Positions 1-8,137 of a stretch of 34,912 nucleotides of DNA are shown here, one piece after another. The DNA comes from Candidatus Zixiibacteriota bacterium (GTDB lineage Bacteria; SM23-81; DAOVCL01), in assembly GCA_030670005.1 (NCBI GenBank), contig DAOVCL010000002.1, forward strand, positions 1 to 34,912. Reading direction: 5' to 3'. A program made the position numbers and the translations under genes. Under the pieces are notes generated by a model. The model saw only the letters and a list, made by a program, of their open reading frames with translations. It did not search any database and was not told the origin of the DNA. The number at the start of each line of letters is the position of its first letter. Positions within the stretch are counted from its first letter, which is position 1.

Positions 1-86
1 AAAGTTAGCCTGGTGACTGGAACCGCTTAGGTTCTCCCGTTCCTTTTCCCAGGCAACTCACCAGATGCTAAGAAACATCCTCAAAT

Positions 87-392
87 AGGCAAAAGGTGCC
101 CACTCTCCAGTCAATAACGTTAGGAGGGTCAGGCAATATGGGAAGATACCGCCTGCTCGGCATACCCGCGGTTCGGGACAGAATAAATCCTATCTTTGAA
201 CAAAAGTTTCCTGATGACTCCTTTGACGTAGAGGTGGCCGATGGTAACATTCTGGGGCTGGTTGAGAGATTTCTCAAGTCCGGTGTAAAGCTTAGGTGGA
301 AAAGGCACTGGAGGTGGTATGGAAAAAAACCGAACCAAGTCAGTGGAGAAATTTCGAGACGAAGTCAGGAGACTTACCGTCCGGTCTTATAA
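87..392 (+). CDS. ORF fragment, possibly C-terminus of an actin-like ATPase
   Basis: Open frame after a stop at 84-86, with GTG at 96 as the only plausible early start. The peptide contains TLGGSGN followed by a stretch ending VADGNILGLVERFL, which loosely resembles the last part of ParM/actin-like ATPases (glycine-rich loop, then an alanine/asparagine-rich helix near the C-terminus). The match is by eye only and the N-terminal ATPase motifs are absent, so if real this is a 5'-truncated remnant. Its 3' end overlaps the next ORF, which has its own ribosome-binding site. Confidence 0.3.
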   Translation, partial: RQKVPTLQSITLGGSGNMGRYRLLGIPAVRDRINPIFEQKFPDDSFDVEVADGNILGLVERFLKSGVKLRWKRHWRWYGKKPNQVSGEISRRSQETYRPVL

Positions 393-558
393 CCTCAACC
401 AAGAGGTCATCAAGGAACGCGCTCGGCCGCTGAGCCTGGGGGATCTTTGTCCTGTTGTCAAAGGATGTTTAATTGGCCCCCTGGATAGGGGCAATCTCTG
501 TTGGGGTCGCCCGGTGCGGGAAAGTCCCGACTACGTCGGGATAAATATGGGGAATTGA
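319..558 (+). CDS. small unknown ORF with strong ribosome-binding site
   Basis: A 79-aa ORF starting at an ATG 4 nt after GGAGGTGG. It overlaps the previous ORF in another frame, as in translationally coupled genes. The first ~40 residues are charged and helix-like (MEKNRTKSVEKFRDEVRR). The second half runs into hairpin-rich sequence that looks like repeat DNA and is probably not native coding sequence. No family recognised. It may be the N-terminal part of a small gene whose 3' end was replaced. Confidence 0.3.
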   Translation: MEKNRTKSVEKFRDEVRRLTVRSYNLNQEVIKERARPLSLGDLCPVVKGCLIGPLDRGNLCWGRPVRESPDYVGINMGN

Positions 559-628
559 CCCCATTGCGACAACGGGGAGGGGCTGTTAATCACCTGCCCC
601 TTACCCGCTCTAAAAAATTCCGAAATGT
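393..628. other. hairpin-rich disrupted region ending in a repeat-A half-palindrome
   Basis: Contains several short inverted repeats (for example GTCCCGAC/GTCGGGA near 523-542). It ends at 615-628 with AAATTCCGAAATGT, identical to the right arm of the repeat-A palindrome at 1314-1327 and 25262-25275. The lnt homology resumes at the very next bases, so this is probably the right end of a degraded repeat insertion into lnt. Confidence 0.4.
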
Positions 629-1519
629 CCTGTTATCTTGTGCACCGTCAGGAGTATAGGGAGAGGGTTGCAGAATTGAGCGAGGAACTGAGGATCCCCC
701 TTCTGGTTGAAGCCCCGGATTATACTTACGGTCAAAATGGTGAGCCCAGATATTACAATGCCGTATTTCTCTTTCGGCCTCAAGTTGGGGAGGTGCAAAA
801 TTACTACAAGATCCAGCTTGTCCCCTTCTCAGAGAGGATACCATTCGATGAGAGGCTACCCATACCGAAGAGGATAAACCTGGGGGAGGCCGACTTCTCC
901 CCTGGAAGAAGGCTCACCCTTTTCGATAGTGGCAAGGGCCATTTTGCCGCCCTGATCTGTTTTGAGGCCATCTTCCCCAATCTGGTAAGAGCGTTTGTAA
1001 ACAGGGGATAAGATTTTCTGGTAAATGTCACCAACGATGCCTGGTTTGGTAGGACATCAGGCCCCTTTCAGCACGCGGAGATTGCCAAGTTCAGGACAGT
1101 AGAAAATCGCATATATATGGCCTGCTGTGCCAACACCGGGACATCCATCCTCTACGATCCCTATAGCAGGACGATAGCCCAAACCCGGCTCTTTACCAGG
1201 AAAAGCCTGGTTTTGGACCTCCCCCTGGGGGGGAGAAGACATTCTACACCCAATGGGGGGAATGGTTTCCAAAGCTCTGTCTGGTCATAACGGTACATTT
1301 CGGAATTTCTTGGAAATTCCGAAATGTCAGGGGATGTTTGAAGGGGATAGGTCCCCTTCAAGAGTGACAGCGGAGCGATCCGAGTGAGCGCAGGATTGCG
1401 AAGCGCCAGAGGGTCGAGAGACCCTATGGGAAGTTAGCGACCGAAGGGAGCTAAGTTCGATTATGGGGATTGTGGCCTTTCTCATCGGATTTAAGATGAA
1501 CCAATCGCCCACAAAGTGA
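629..1519 (+). pseudogene. lnt: apolipoprotein N-acyltransferase, disrupted C-terminal part
   Basis: Encodes the carbon-nitrogen-hydrolase half of Lnt, the inner-membrane enzyme that adds the third acyl chain to lipoproteins. Visible family motifs: the catalytic-lysine region YYKIQLVPFSERIPF, LICFEAIFP containing the nucleophile cysteine, and NVTNDAWFG just downstream. Lesions: (1) the N-terminal membrane half is missing and 615-628 is repeat sequence; (2) an in-frame TAA at 1009-1011 between FVNRG and DFLVNVT; (3) a frameshift in a G7 run at about 1227-1233, after which the native reading GEKTFYTQWGEWFPK is in another frame; (4) repeat A at 1295-1458 splits the last membrane helix, whose tail MGIVAFLIGFKMNQ resumes at 1463 and stops at 1519. 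The G-run shift could be a sequencing error; the other lesions could not. Confidence 0.85.
1295..1458. repeat. dispersed repeat A, copy 1 (inserted in lnt)
   Basis: About 164 bp, closely matching 25243-25408. It begins with a 33-bp near-perfect palindrome (ACATTTCGGAATTTC...GAAATTCCGAAATGT). Then come a hairpin TTGAAGGGG...CCCCTTCAA, a conserved GTGACAGCGGA block, a hairpin around AGGGTCGAGAGACCCT, and a terminal stem-loop closed by CGAA/TTCG and ending CTAAGTTC. It sits between lnt codons for LVIT and for the last transmembrane helix, which shows that it moved in. No ORF inside. Likely a non-autonomous element (MITE-like) or a structured RNA repeat. Confidence 0.75.
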
Positions 1520-1537
1520 TTTAATCAAGAACTGAGA

Positions 1538-1559
1538 GGTCAGATCCCCTGATCTGACC
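1538..1559. terminator. perfect 9-bp hairpin upstream of the propeller gene
   Basis: GGTCAGATC-CCCT-GATCTGACC, a perfect 9-bp stem with a 4-nt loop lying between the lnt remnant and the propeller gene. There is no T-run, so intrinsic termination is uncertain. It could equally be an element end or protein-binding palindrome. Confidence 0.4.
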
Positions 1560-1637
1560 GTGCCAAATGAAGCTTCAACAGAGGTGATAGAAAGAGAAAA
1601 TAAGGTTCAGCAAAGGGTTAGAAAAAAGGGGGTAAAA

Positions 1638-3911
1638 TTGAGGTGGAAAATGGGACTCTTTTTTATTCTTTTGCCTGGCTTGGCCCAGGCAGGGGGTTGG
1701 CACACCTATACAAACACCAATTATCTCAACGATCTGAAGGTTATAGGCAACCAGGTTTGGTGGGGAACAAATGGTGGGATGGTGAAATACGATAACTCGG
1801 ATAGCTCTTACACCATCTACCGGAACACAGACGGCCTGGGGGGGATAAATGTGGGGGCAGTGGAGGTGGATGATGAGGGAAACCTCTGGTTTGGCCTGGC
1901 AAATGGGGTATTAAACAGGCTCAGGCCCAATGGGGAATGGAAGAGGACATTCCTGGAATGCGGCATTAACTACCTGAGATACCATCAGGGGAAAATATGG
2001 GCAGCCACCGAGAAGGCTCTGATAAAGTTTGATCCTCAAACCTGGCTCCCTTTGGATATCTGTGAACAGCCGGGAACTGGGTTGCAGAGGGATCGACCCA
2101 TCAGGTGCCTCTTCTTTTGGGGGGATACCCTCTGGGCCGGCACAGAGGGGGGAATCTCCTATATCGATATTGCCCAGACGGAAAACCTCAGGGACCCAGC
2201 CCAGTGGACCTACTTCACCGAAGAGAACTCATCCTTGGGAAATGATGAGATCAACACGATTGCCTCATATCAGGGGGAAATATACACGGGCACTGGAGAC
2301 GGTATCTACAAATTTGCCGATAGTTTATGGGAGCCAATTGGGGGTGATTGGCAGGACGGCAGAATCTATGATCTAAAGACCCACTCCGGCAAACTCCTGG
2401 CGGTGACCGCCAAGGGAGTTTGGCGGTGGGAGAACGGAGACCTCGACTCCCTGAAATGTCCCTCCTCAGTTACTCGTAAGTTAAGCATTGGCCCACAGGG
2501 AGAGCTTTGGGTGGGAACCTGGGGGGAGGGAACCCTCCTCTACTCAGGCGGAGGGTGGCAATACCCATTTAAGACCCAGGGCCCCATCGGGAACAGGATA
2601 GCGGATATGACCTTAGATGGGGAGGGACGGCTCTGGTTGGCCTCTCCAGGATACGGGATGAGCGGCTTCGATGGGAAGAGGTGGGAGAACTTTAGCCCGA
2701 TAGCAGATACCACCCTCCATTCTCATCCCAATGGTCACGAAAGCCCTATCTCAAAGGGCATCTGTGCGGTAGCCGTAGACAAGGTAGGGAACAAGTGGTT
2801 CGGCCTCTGGGCTGGGGGGGTGATCAAGCTCGATACAGAGGGGAATCAGACCCTATATGATGAGGACAACAGCATTCTCAGGTTTAGCGATCCCAATTAT
2901 AAGTGGGCCACCTGGAATGTGGTGGTAAACCAGATAATGGTGGACAAGGCAAACAACAAATACTTTGCCAACTGGTATAATGGGGTAGCCATCTTAGACA
3001 GTAGTGAGACCAATTGGGTGATGTATGATCGCCTAATAAGCGATGGCGTCATCACTGGCAGGCTCATTCTGGATATGCTCATTGACAACCAGGGAAGAAA
3101 ATGGTTTGCCCACCGCGACGGGGCGGGGGGTAGCCAGGGTGGGGTAAGCTATCTGTTTGATGATAAGGGGACTCCCCTTGATCAAGAGGATGACAGTTTG
3201 GTCTATTTCTTGGGGGAGAGGGATGGGCTTTTAAACAACAAGGTGAACTCCCTGGCGATTGACCTTGATGGTTCAATCTGGATGGGCACCGATGAGGGGG
3301 TGAGCAAGTATGACCCCTGGCTCTCCCCGGTCCCCATCCCAGGATACAGGTTCCTGCCAAACTATTTGGACAGGATCGGCTACCGAGAGGTCAGCTCCAT
3401 AGAGGTTGACACCAAGGGGAACAAGTGGTTTGGCACCAGCAGTGGCTTGCTCAGATATGAAGAGGAGGATTTCACCTGGCAGGAGTTTACCCCCAAGAAC
3501 AGTGGCCTCCTGGACGAGAAGATAAACTGCCTCCTCTTGGACAAGGACAAAGGACATCTCTGGATAGGGACGGACAAGGGGCTATCTATGTATGAGTTGG
3601 ATATGGTCAAACCAAAGCCTAAACTCTCACAGCTTCTGGTATATCCTAACCCCCTCATCCTCTCCCGGAATGGGGCAGGGTCCAGGAGTGGGGCCGAGGT
3701 CAAATTCAAAAACCTGACGGCCACATCCACTGTATACATCTTCACCGTTAACGGCGAGCTGGTCAGTGAGATACCCTCTCAAGGACTTGGCCTGGTAAGC
3801 TGGGACGGGAGAAATCAGGGCGGGAACCTGGTGGCCTGCGGGGTCTACATCTGGGTGGTAAGGGATAAAAATGGAAACAATAGGACGGGAAAGATAGCAG
3901 TGATCAGATGA
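1638..3911 (+). CDS. secreted two-component-regulator-type propeller protein with FlgD-Ig-like C-terminus
   Basis: Repeated propeller blades with the signature 'G.lWfGt..Gv..yd' (for example GNLWFGLANGV, GSIWMGTDEGVSKYD, HLWIGTDKGLSMYE), as in the sensor part of hybrid two-component systems, but here with no kinase. The last ~80 residues have a FlgD-Ig-like fold pattern: YPNPLIL, a VYIFTVNGELV strand, then SWDGRNQGGNLVACGVYIW. In FCB-type bacteria this domain often sits at the C-terminus of exported proteins. Start: TTG at 1638 after AGGGGGT gives MRWKMGLFFILLPGLAQA, a signal peptide with an AQA cleavage site; ATG 1650 is the alternative. The frame is open back to GTG 1560, but that would put 26 hydrophilic residues ahead of the signal peptide. 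Likely extracellular or surface-attached; ligand unknown. Confidence 0.8.
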   Translation: MRWKMGLFFILLPGLAQAGGWHTYTNTNYLNDLKVIGNQVWWGTNGGMVKYDNSDSSYTIYRNTDGLGGINVGAVEVDDEGNLWFGLANGVLNRLRPNGEWKRTFLECGINYLRYHQGKIWAATEKALIKFDPQTWLPLDICEQPGTGLQRDRPIRCLFFWGDTLWAGTEGGISYIDIAQTENLRDPAQWTYFTEENSSLGNDEINTIASYQGEIYTGTGDGIYKFADSLWEPIGGDWQDGRIYDLKTHSGKLLAVTAKGVWRWENGDLDSLKCPSSVTRKLSIGPQGELWVGTWGEGTLLYSGGGWQYPFKTQGPIGNRIADMTLDGEGRLWLASPGYGMSGFDGKRWENFSPIADTTLHSHPNGHESPISKGICAVAVDKVGNKWFGLWAGGVIKLDTEGNQTLYDEDNSILRFSDPNYKWATWNVVVNQIMVDKANNKYFANWYNGVAILDSSETNWVMYDRLISDGVITGRLILDMLIDNQGRKWFAHRDGAGGSQGGVSYLFDDKGTPLDQEDDSLVYFLGERDGLLNNKVNSLAIDLDGSIWMGTDEGVSKYDPWLSPVPIPGYRFLPNYLDRIGYREVSSIEVDTKGNKWFGTSSGLLRYEEEDFTWQEFTPKNSGLLDEKINCLLLDKDKGHLWIGTDKGLSMYELDMVKPKPKLSQLLVYPNPLILSRNGAGSRSGAEVKFKNLTATSTVYIFTVNGELVSEIPSQGLGLVSWDGRNQGGNLVACGVYIWVVRDKNGNNRTGKIAVIR

Positions 3912-3974
3912 CCTTTTCCAAACGAAATGACCTAATACCACCCCGCTCCTCTTCAAGGCCCTTCAAAAAAATCC

Positions 3975-4003
3975 TTGACAAATAGCTGTAGCCTTCCTTA
4001 AGT
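3975..4003 (+). promoter_or_regulatory. candidate sigma70-type promoter of the rnf operon
   Basis: TTGACA at 3975-3980, a 17-nt spacer, then TTAAGT at 3998-4003. The -35 box is a perfect consensus match and the -10 box is weak. The expected transcription start is around 4010, almost on the rnfC ATG (4016), and no Shine-Dalgarno sequence lies between. A leaderless or near-leaderless mRNA is implied if the promoter is real. Confidence 0.45.
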
Positions 4004-4015
4004 TTATCTCTTCAG

Positions 4016-5332
4016 ATGAAGAAGAGAAGTTTCAAAGGGGGAACTCATCCCCCAGCGAAAAAGGAGCTCACCGCCAAATCACCCATAGCGGCTATGCCCC
4101 TGCCGGAGGAGGTTCTCCTCCCCCTGAGCCAACATCTCGGCGCCCCAGCCAAACCACTGGTTAAACCCAATGATAGGGTGAAGACCGGTCAAAAGATCGC
4201 TGAGGCGACAGGGTTTGTCTCCGTTCCCCTCCATTCCTCCATCTCTGGCACTGTTAAGGAGATCGCGGAGCTACCCCATCCCACTCTCGGTGTGGGCTTG
4301 GCTATCAGGATCGAAGGGGATGGAGATGATGTGTGGGATGAGGGGACAAAGGAGAGGGCAAACTATAGCGGGCTGACCCCAAAGGAGCTAAGGGAGATCA
4401 TCAGGGAGGCAGGCATTGCTGGTATGGGGGGTGCTGCCTTCCCTACCCATGTGAAGCTCTCCCCCCCCCAGGAGAAGCCAATTGACACCTTTATCCTCAA
4501 CGGAGCCGAATGCGAGCCCTGGCTCACTGCTGACCAAAGGCTTATGCTGGAGAACGGTGAGGGAATCTTGGAGGGGATGAGGCTCATTATGCGGACCCTT
4601 GGTTGTCAGAAGGGGTGTATCGGCATAGAGACAAACAAGGGGGATGCCATCAAGAACCTGCAGAAGCTCTCCTCCGCCTACGGCTACGAGGTCATACCTC
4701 TTAAGGTCAAGTATCCCCAGGGGGGGGAGAAACAATTGATCAAGGCCATCACTGGTCGGGAGGTTCCCTTGGGCGGGCTCCCTATGGATGTGGGCTGTGT
4801 GGTGCACAATGTGGGAACAGCATACGCCGTTTACGAGGCCGTGGCTAAGGGGAAGCCGCTGATTGAAAGGGTTGTTACTGTTACCGGCACCATAGTCAAG
4901 AATCCCCAGAACCTGCGCACAAGAATAGGAACCCACTTTGCTAAGCTCATTGAGGAATGTGGAGGGACAACGGAAACAATGGGCAAGCTAATAAATGGTG
5001 GGCCGATGATGGGCATAGCGGTGGAGACCGACGAGGTACCCGTAATCAAAGGAACATCAGGGGTTTTAGCCCTGTCCCAAAAGGAGGCCAGATACTGGGA
5101 GCCCAGGCCCTGCATCTACTGTGGAAGATGTGTAGATACCTGCCCTATGGGGCTTATGCCCAATATGATAGGCAACTTAGCTGAAAAGGAGAAGTTCGCA
5201 TCGGCCAAGGAGTATGGGGTGCTGAACTGTATAGAATGTGGAAGTTGCTCCTTTGTATGTCCTGCCAGGAGGAACCTTGTTCACCTCTTCAAATATGCCA
5301 AGGCCAAGCTGACCCAAATGAAAGAGAGTTAA
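4016..5332 (+). CDS. rnfC: Rnf electron transport complex subunit C
   Basis: Peripheral subunit of the membrane Rnf complex, which couples ferredoxin:NAD+ electron transfer to Na+ or H+ movement and is thought to carry the NADH/FMN site. The N-terminus MKKRSFKGGTHPP is the typical RnfC start, which supports ATG 4016 despite the lack of a Shine-Dalgarno. A glycine-rich nucleotide-binding stretch (GMGGAAFPTHVK) is followed by the conserved LNGAECEPWLTAD. Two [4Fe-4S] motifs lie near the C-terminus: CIYCGRCVDTCP and CIECGSCSFVCP. At 438 aa it is of usual length and lacks the long alanine/lysine-rich tail seen in gammaproteobacteria. First gene of rnfCDGEAB; rnfD starts at the base after its stop codon. 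Confidence 0.95.
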   Translation: MKKRSFKGGTHPPAKKELTAKSPIAAMPLPEEVLLPLSQHLGAPAKPLVKPNDRVKTGQKIAEATGFVSVPLHSSISGTVKEIAELPHPTLGVGLAIRIEGDGDDVWDEGTKERANYSGLTPKELREIIREAGIAGMGGAAFPTHVKLSPPQEKPIDTFILNGAECEPWLTADQRLMLENGEGILEGMRLIMRTLGCQKGCIGIETNKGDAIKNLQKLSSAYGYEVIPLKVKYPQGGEKQLIKAITGREVPLGGLPMDVGCVVHNVGTAYAVYEAVAKGKPLIERVVTVTGTIVKNPQNLRTRIGTHFAKLIEECGGTTETMGKLINGGPMMGIAVETDEVPVIKGTSGVLALSQKEARYWEPRPCIYCGRCVDTCPMGLMPNMIGNLAEKEKFASAKEYGVLNCIECGSCSFVCPARRNLVHLFKYAKAKLTQMKES

Positions 5333-6364
5333 ATGGAATCCAAGCTATTCCTCTCCTCCTCCCCCCATATCAGGGATGATGTCTCCATCCCCAAGATAAT
5401 GTGGACGGTGAACATCGCCCTTCTACCTGCCTTGTTGGGCTCTCTCTGGTTCTTTGGTCTGAGGGCCCTATGGTTGGTGGCCGTGAGTATCCTAACTGCG
5501 GTGGGAACCGAGGCCCTGCTGGAGAAGCTGATGAAGAAGCCTTTAACCATCTACGATGGATCTGCAGTGATCACGGGGATACTTCTCGCCTTTAACCTAC
5601 CTGCCGGCGTTCCTCTCTGGATGCCTGCTGTGGGGTCGGTGGTTGCCATTGGCATAGGGAAACAGGTTTTTGGAGGATTGGGTTTTAACCCTCTGAATCC
5701 AGCCCTTCTGGGAAGGGCATTCCTGATGGCCTCCTGGCCGGTGCATATGACCACAGATTGGATCCTCACCCGTTATGGAACGATGAACGGGATTGACACG
5801 GTGACCAGGGCCACTCCTCTTAAAGTCTACCAGTTGGCCAGGGACTACCTCTCCGCCCACCAGGGAGTATCCCCGGAGCAGTTATCCCAGGCCAAGGTCA
5901 CCCTCACCCATCTATCCCAGGCCTACAGAAACCTCTTCTGTGGCAATGTGAGCGGCTCCCTGGGGGAGACTTCTTTCCTCCTCCTCTTCGTAGGAGCATT
6001 TCTCCTCTTCCTCAAGGGGTATATCGGCTGGAGGATACCGGTATCCTTCATCGGCACCGCGGCCCTGGGAGCCTGGATATTCGGCGGGACAGGTAGGCTG
6101 TTTACCGGTGATCCCCTCTTCCACATCTTGGCTGGAGGGCTGGCCTTGGGGGCCTTCTTTATGGCCACCGATATGGTCACCTCCCCTGTTACCCCCAAGG
6201 GGAAACTTCTATTCGGATTTGGCTGTGGATTGATCACCATACTTATCAGATTGGTTGGGGGCTACCCAGAGGGGGTCTCTTACTCCATTCTCTTGATGAA
6301 CTTAATTGTCCCACTTTTGGATAGATATACCAAGCCCAGAAGGCTGGGGGAGGTGAGAAGATGA
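5333..6364 (+). CDS. rnfD: Rnf electron transport complex subunit D
   Basis: Polytopic membrane subunit (343 aa) of the RnfD/NqrB family that carries covalently bound FMN and probably forms part of the ion path. Features: SSSPHIRDDVSIPKIMW at the N-terminus; the conserved DGSAVITGILLAFNLPAGVPLW helix region (62-bp downstream stretch not quoted in full); FGGLGFNPLNPALLGRAFL; and a DTVTRATPL motif whose threonine corresponds to the flavinylation site in relatives. The C-terminal part has FFMATDMVTSPVTPKG, also typical. The ATG follows the rnfC stop directly. The last codons overlap rnfG (ATGA-type overlap at 6361-6364). Confidence 0.94.
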   Translation: MESKLFLSSSPHIRDDVSIPKIMWTVNIALLPALLGSLWFFGLRALWLVAVSILTAVGTEALLEKLMKKPLTIYDGSAVITGILLAFNLPAGVPLWMPAVGSVVAIGIGKQVFGGLGFNPLNPALLGRAFLMASWPVHMTTDWILTRYGTMNGIDTVTRATPLKVYQLARDYLSAHQGVSPEQLSQAKVTLTHLSQAYRNLFCGNVSGSLGETSFLLLFVGAFLLFLKGYIGWRIPVSFIGTAALGAWIFGGTGRLFTGDPLFHILAGGLALGAFFMATDMVTSPVTPKGKLLFGFGCGLITILIRLVGGYPEGVSYSILLMNLIVPLLDRYTKPRRLGEVRR

Positions 6365-6942
6365 AAGAGATAATCAAGTTTGGTGGCCTTCTCCTCTTAA
6401 TTACCGGAGTGGCCGCTGGTCTTTTGGCCTATGTGGACTCTCTGACCAAACCGAAGATAGAGGAGCAGAAGAGGTTAGAAGGGGAGGAGGCCCTAAGCTG
6501 GGTTCTCCCCCAGGTCAAAGAGGGGGTGATCATCCATGTTTGCTCCAAGGGCAAGACCCTTTACTATATCGGCTATGCCCACAAGGACACCACAGATCTG
6601 GTTGGATACGCCTTCCTGGCCAAGGGCACGGGTTACTCCAGCGATATTGAGACGATGGTAGGGGTAGACACCTCTGGGGTGATCACCGGGATAAGGATAC
6701 TCTCCCAGAAGGAGACCCCGGGGCTTGGCTCCCGCATTCTGGAGGTAAAGCCAGGGGAGACGGAGCCCTGGTTTCAGCGCCAATTTAAGGAGAAGAAGGC
6801 AGATCAGGTAGCGGTAGAGAAGGATGGGGGAGAGATAAACAGCGTCACCGGCGCCACCATCTCCTCCCGGACAGTGACCAACTCCATCAAGGAGGGGGCC
6901 TTGAATTTGGCAAAGCTGATCGAAGAAAGCAAAGAAAAATGA
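6361..6942 (+). CDS. rnfG: Rnf electron transport complex subunit G
   Basis: 193 aa with one N-terminal membrane helix (LLLLITGVAAGLLAYVDSL) followed by a periplasmic FMN-binding domain. The covalent-FMN motif is seen as NSVTGATISSRTV near residue 165, where the TGAT threonine is the phosphoester-linked residue in RnfG/NqrC. TPGLGSRI, just upstream, is the usual companion motif. Covalent attachment needs the ApbE flavin transferase, which is not in this window. Overlaps rnfD and rnfE by 4 bases each, so the operon is translationally coupled. Confidence 0.95.
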   Translation: MKEIIKFGGLLLLITGVAAGLLAYVDSLTKPKIEEQKRLEGEEALSWVLPQVKEGVIIHVCSKGKTLYYIGYAHKDTTDLVGYAFLAKGTGYSSDIETMVGVDTSGVITGIRILSQKETPGLGSRILEVKPGETEPWFQRQFKEKKADQVAVEKDGGEINSVTGATISSRTVTNSIKEGALNLAKLIEESKEK

Positions 6943-7535
6943 GGACAGGAAAGGTGTTCGTCAAGGGGATCTACCAGGAGAACCCCATCTTCCGGCTGGC
7001 CCTGGGCCTCTGTCCCTTCCTGGCAGTGACCAGTTCGACAGAGAATGGGTTGGGAATGGGATTGGCAGCCACCTTCGTCCTGGTAGGCTCAAACTTCATC
7101 ATCTCCCTGGTGCGCAAGCTAATTCCCCAGAGGATTAGGATCCCTTGTTTTATCGTGGTGATAGCCACCTTTGTCTCCCTGGTAGAGATGGTTATGCAGG
7201 CCTACTCCCCTGGGTTGTATAAGAACCTGGGCATATTCGTCCCCTTGATTGTGGTCAACTGCATCATCCTGGGAAGGGCGGAGGCCTTTGCCAGCAGGAA
7301 CGGGGTGGGTCTCTCCCTGCTCGATGGGTTGGGAATGGGGGTTGGTTTTACTCTGGCCCTGGTGATTATCGGGGTCATCAGGGAGCTATTGGGATCGGGA
7401 AAGATCTTTGGGCACATCATCCTTGGTTCGGGATATAACCCGGCCCTTCTCTTCATCCTCCCTCCGGGCGCCTTCCTCACCATTGGCCTTCTTATGGGGC
7501 TGTTTAACTATGTAGAAGAAAGAGCAAAGAGATGA
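6939..7535 (+). CDS. rnfE: Rnf electron transport complex subunit E
   Basis: 198-aa integral membrane protein with about six helices, homologous to RnfA and to NqrD. Typical motifs: ENPIFRLALGLCPFLAVT near the start, and IVVNCIILGRAEAFA in the middle. The paired cysteines in the half-repeat helices (GLCPFLA and VNCIILG) correspond to those that bind the intramembrane iron-sulfur centre between RnfA and RnfE in solved complexes. Overlaps rnfG and rnfA by 4 bases each. Confidence 0.95.
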   Translation: MRTGKVFVKGIYQENPIFRLALGLCPFLAVTSSTENGLGMGLAATFVLVGSNFIISLVRKLIPQRIRIPCFIVVIATFVSLVEMVMQAYSPGLYKNLGIFVPLIVVNCIILGRAEAFASRNGVGLSLLDGLGMGVGFTLALVIIGVIRELLGSGKIFGHIILGSGYNPALLFILPPGAFLTIGLLMGLFNYVEERAKR

Positions 7536-8137
7536 GTATCGGACACCTCTTGATCATCGCTGTGGCCTCCATCCTGGTGAACAACTTCGTCCTCTCCCGC
7601 TTCTTAGGCCTCTGCCCCTATATTGGGGTCTCCAAACAGCTCGATTCGGCCATCGGCATGGGAATGGCGGTTATCTTCGTGATGACAATGGCCTCACTCT
7701 CCACCTGGGCCATATACACCTATCTGCTGGCTCCGGCCACCTCCATCTGGAAAATTGACCTCACCTACCTGAGAACTATCTCCTTTATCCTGGTTATCGC
7801 CTCCTTGGTGCAGTTGGTGGAGATGGTGCTGCAGAAGACAGTCCCCACTCTCTATCGGGCCTTAGGGATATATCTCCCCCTGATCACCACAAACTGTGCC
7901 GTCTTGGGGGTAACCGTGCTGAATATAGACAAGAGGTTTGGCCTGGTGGAAAGCCTGGTGCAGGGGTTTACCGCCGGGGTTGGCTTTACCCTGGCCTTGA
8001 TCCTAATGGCCGGGATAAGGGAGAAACTCGATCTGGCAGACATCCCCAAGCCATTGAGGGGGATACCAATAGCCTTCATCGTGGCCGGGATTATGTCCAT
8101 TGCCTTCTTGGGCTTCTCCGGCCTGGTGACTGAATAG
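7532..8137 (+). CDS. rnfA: Rnf electron transport complex subunit A
   Basis: 201-aa membrane protein, sister of RnfE with inverted topology. Motifs: VNNFVLSRFLGLCPYIGVS at the N-terminus and LITTNCAVLGVTVLN in the middle, each carrying the cysteine of the shared intramembrane Fe-S site. It ends directly before the rnfB ATG (8138). Length and motif spacing are normal. Confidence 0.96.
   Translation: MSIGHLLIIAVASILVNNFVLSRFLGLCPYIGVSKQLDSAIGMGMAVIFVMTMASLSTWAIYTYLLAPATSIWKIDLTYLRTISFILVIASLVQLVEMVLQKTVPTLYRALGIYLPLITTNCAVLGVTVLNIDKRFGLVESLVQGFTAGVGFTLALILMAGIREKLDLADIPKPLRGIPIAFIVAGIMSIAFLGFSGLVTE

Noticed and set aside
4388..4936. Long reverse-strand frame (182 codons) inside rnfC
   Set aside because: Shadow of a gene with clear family motifs; no ribosome-binding site and no recognisable protein on the reverse strand.
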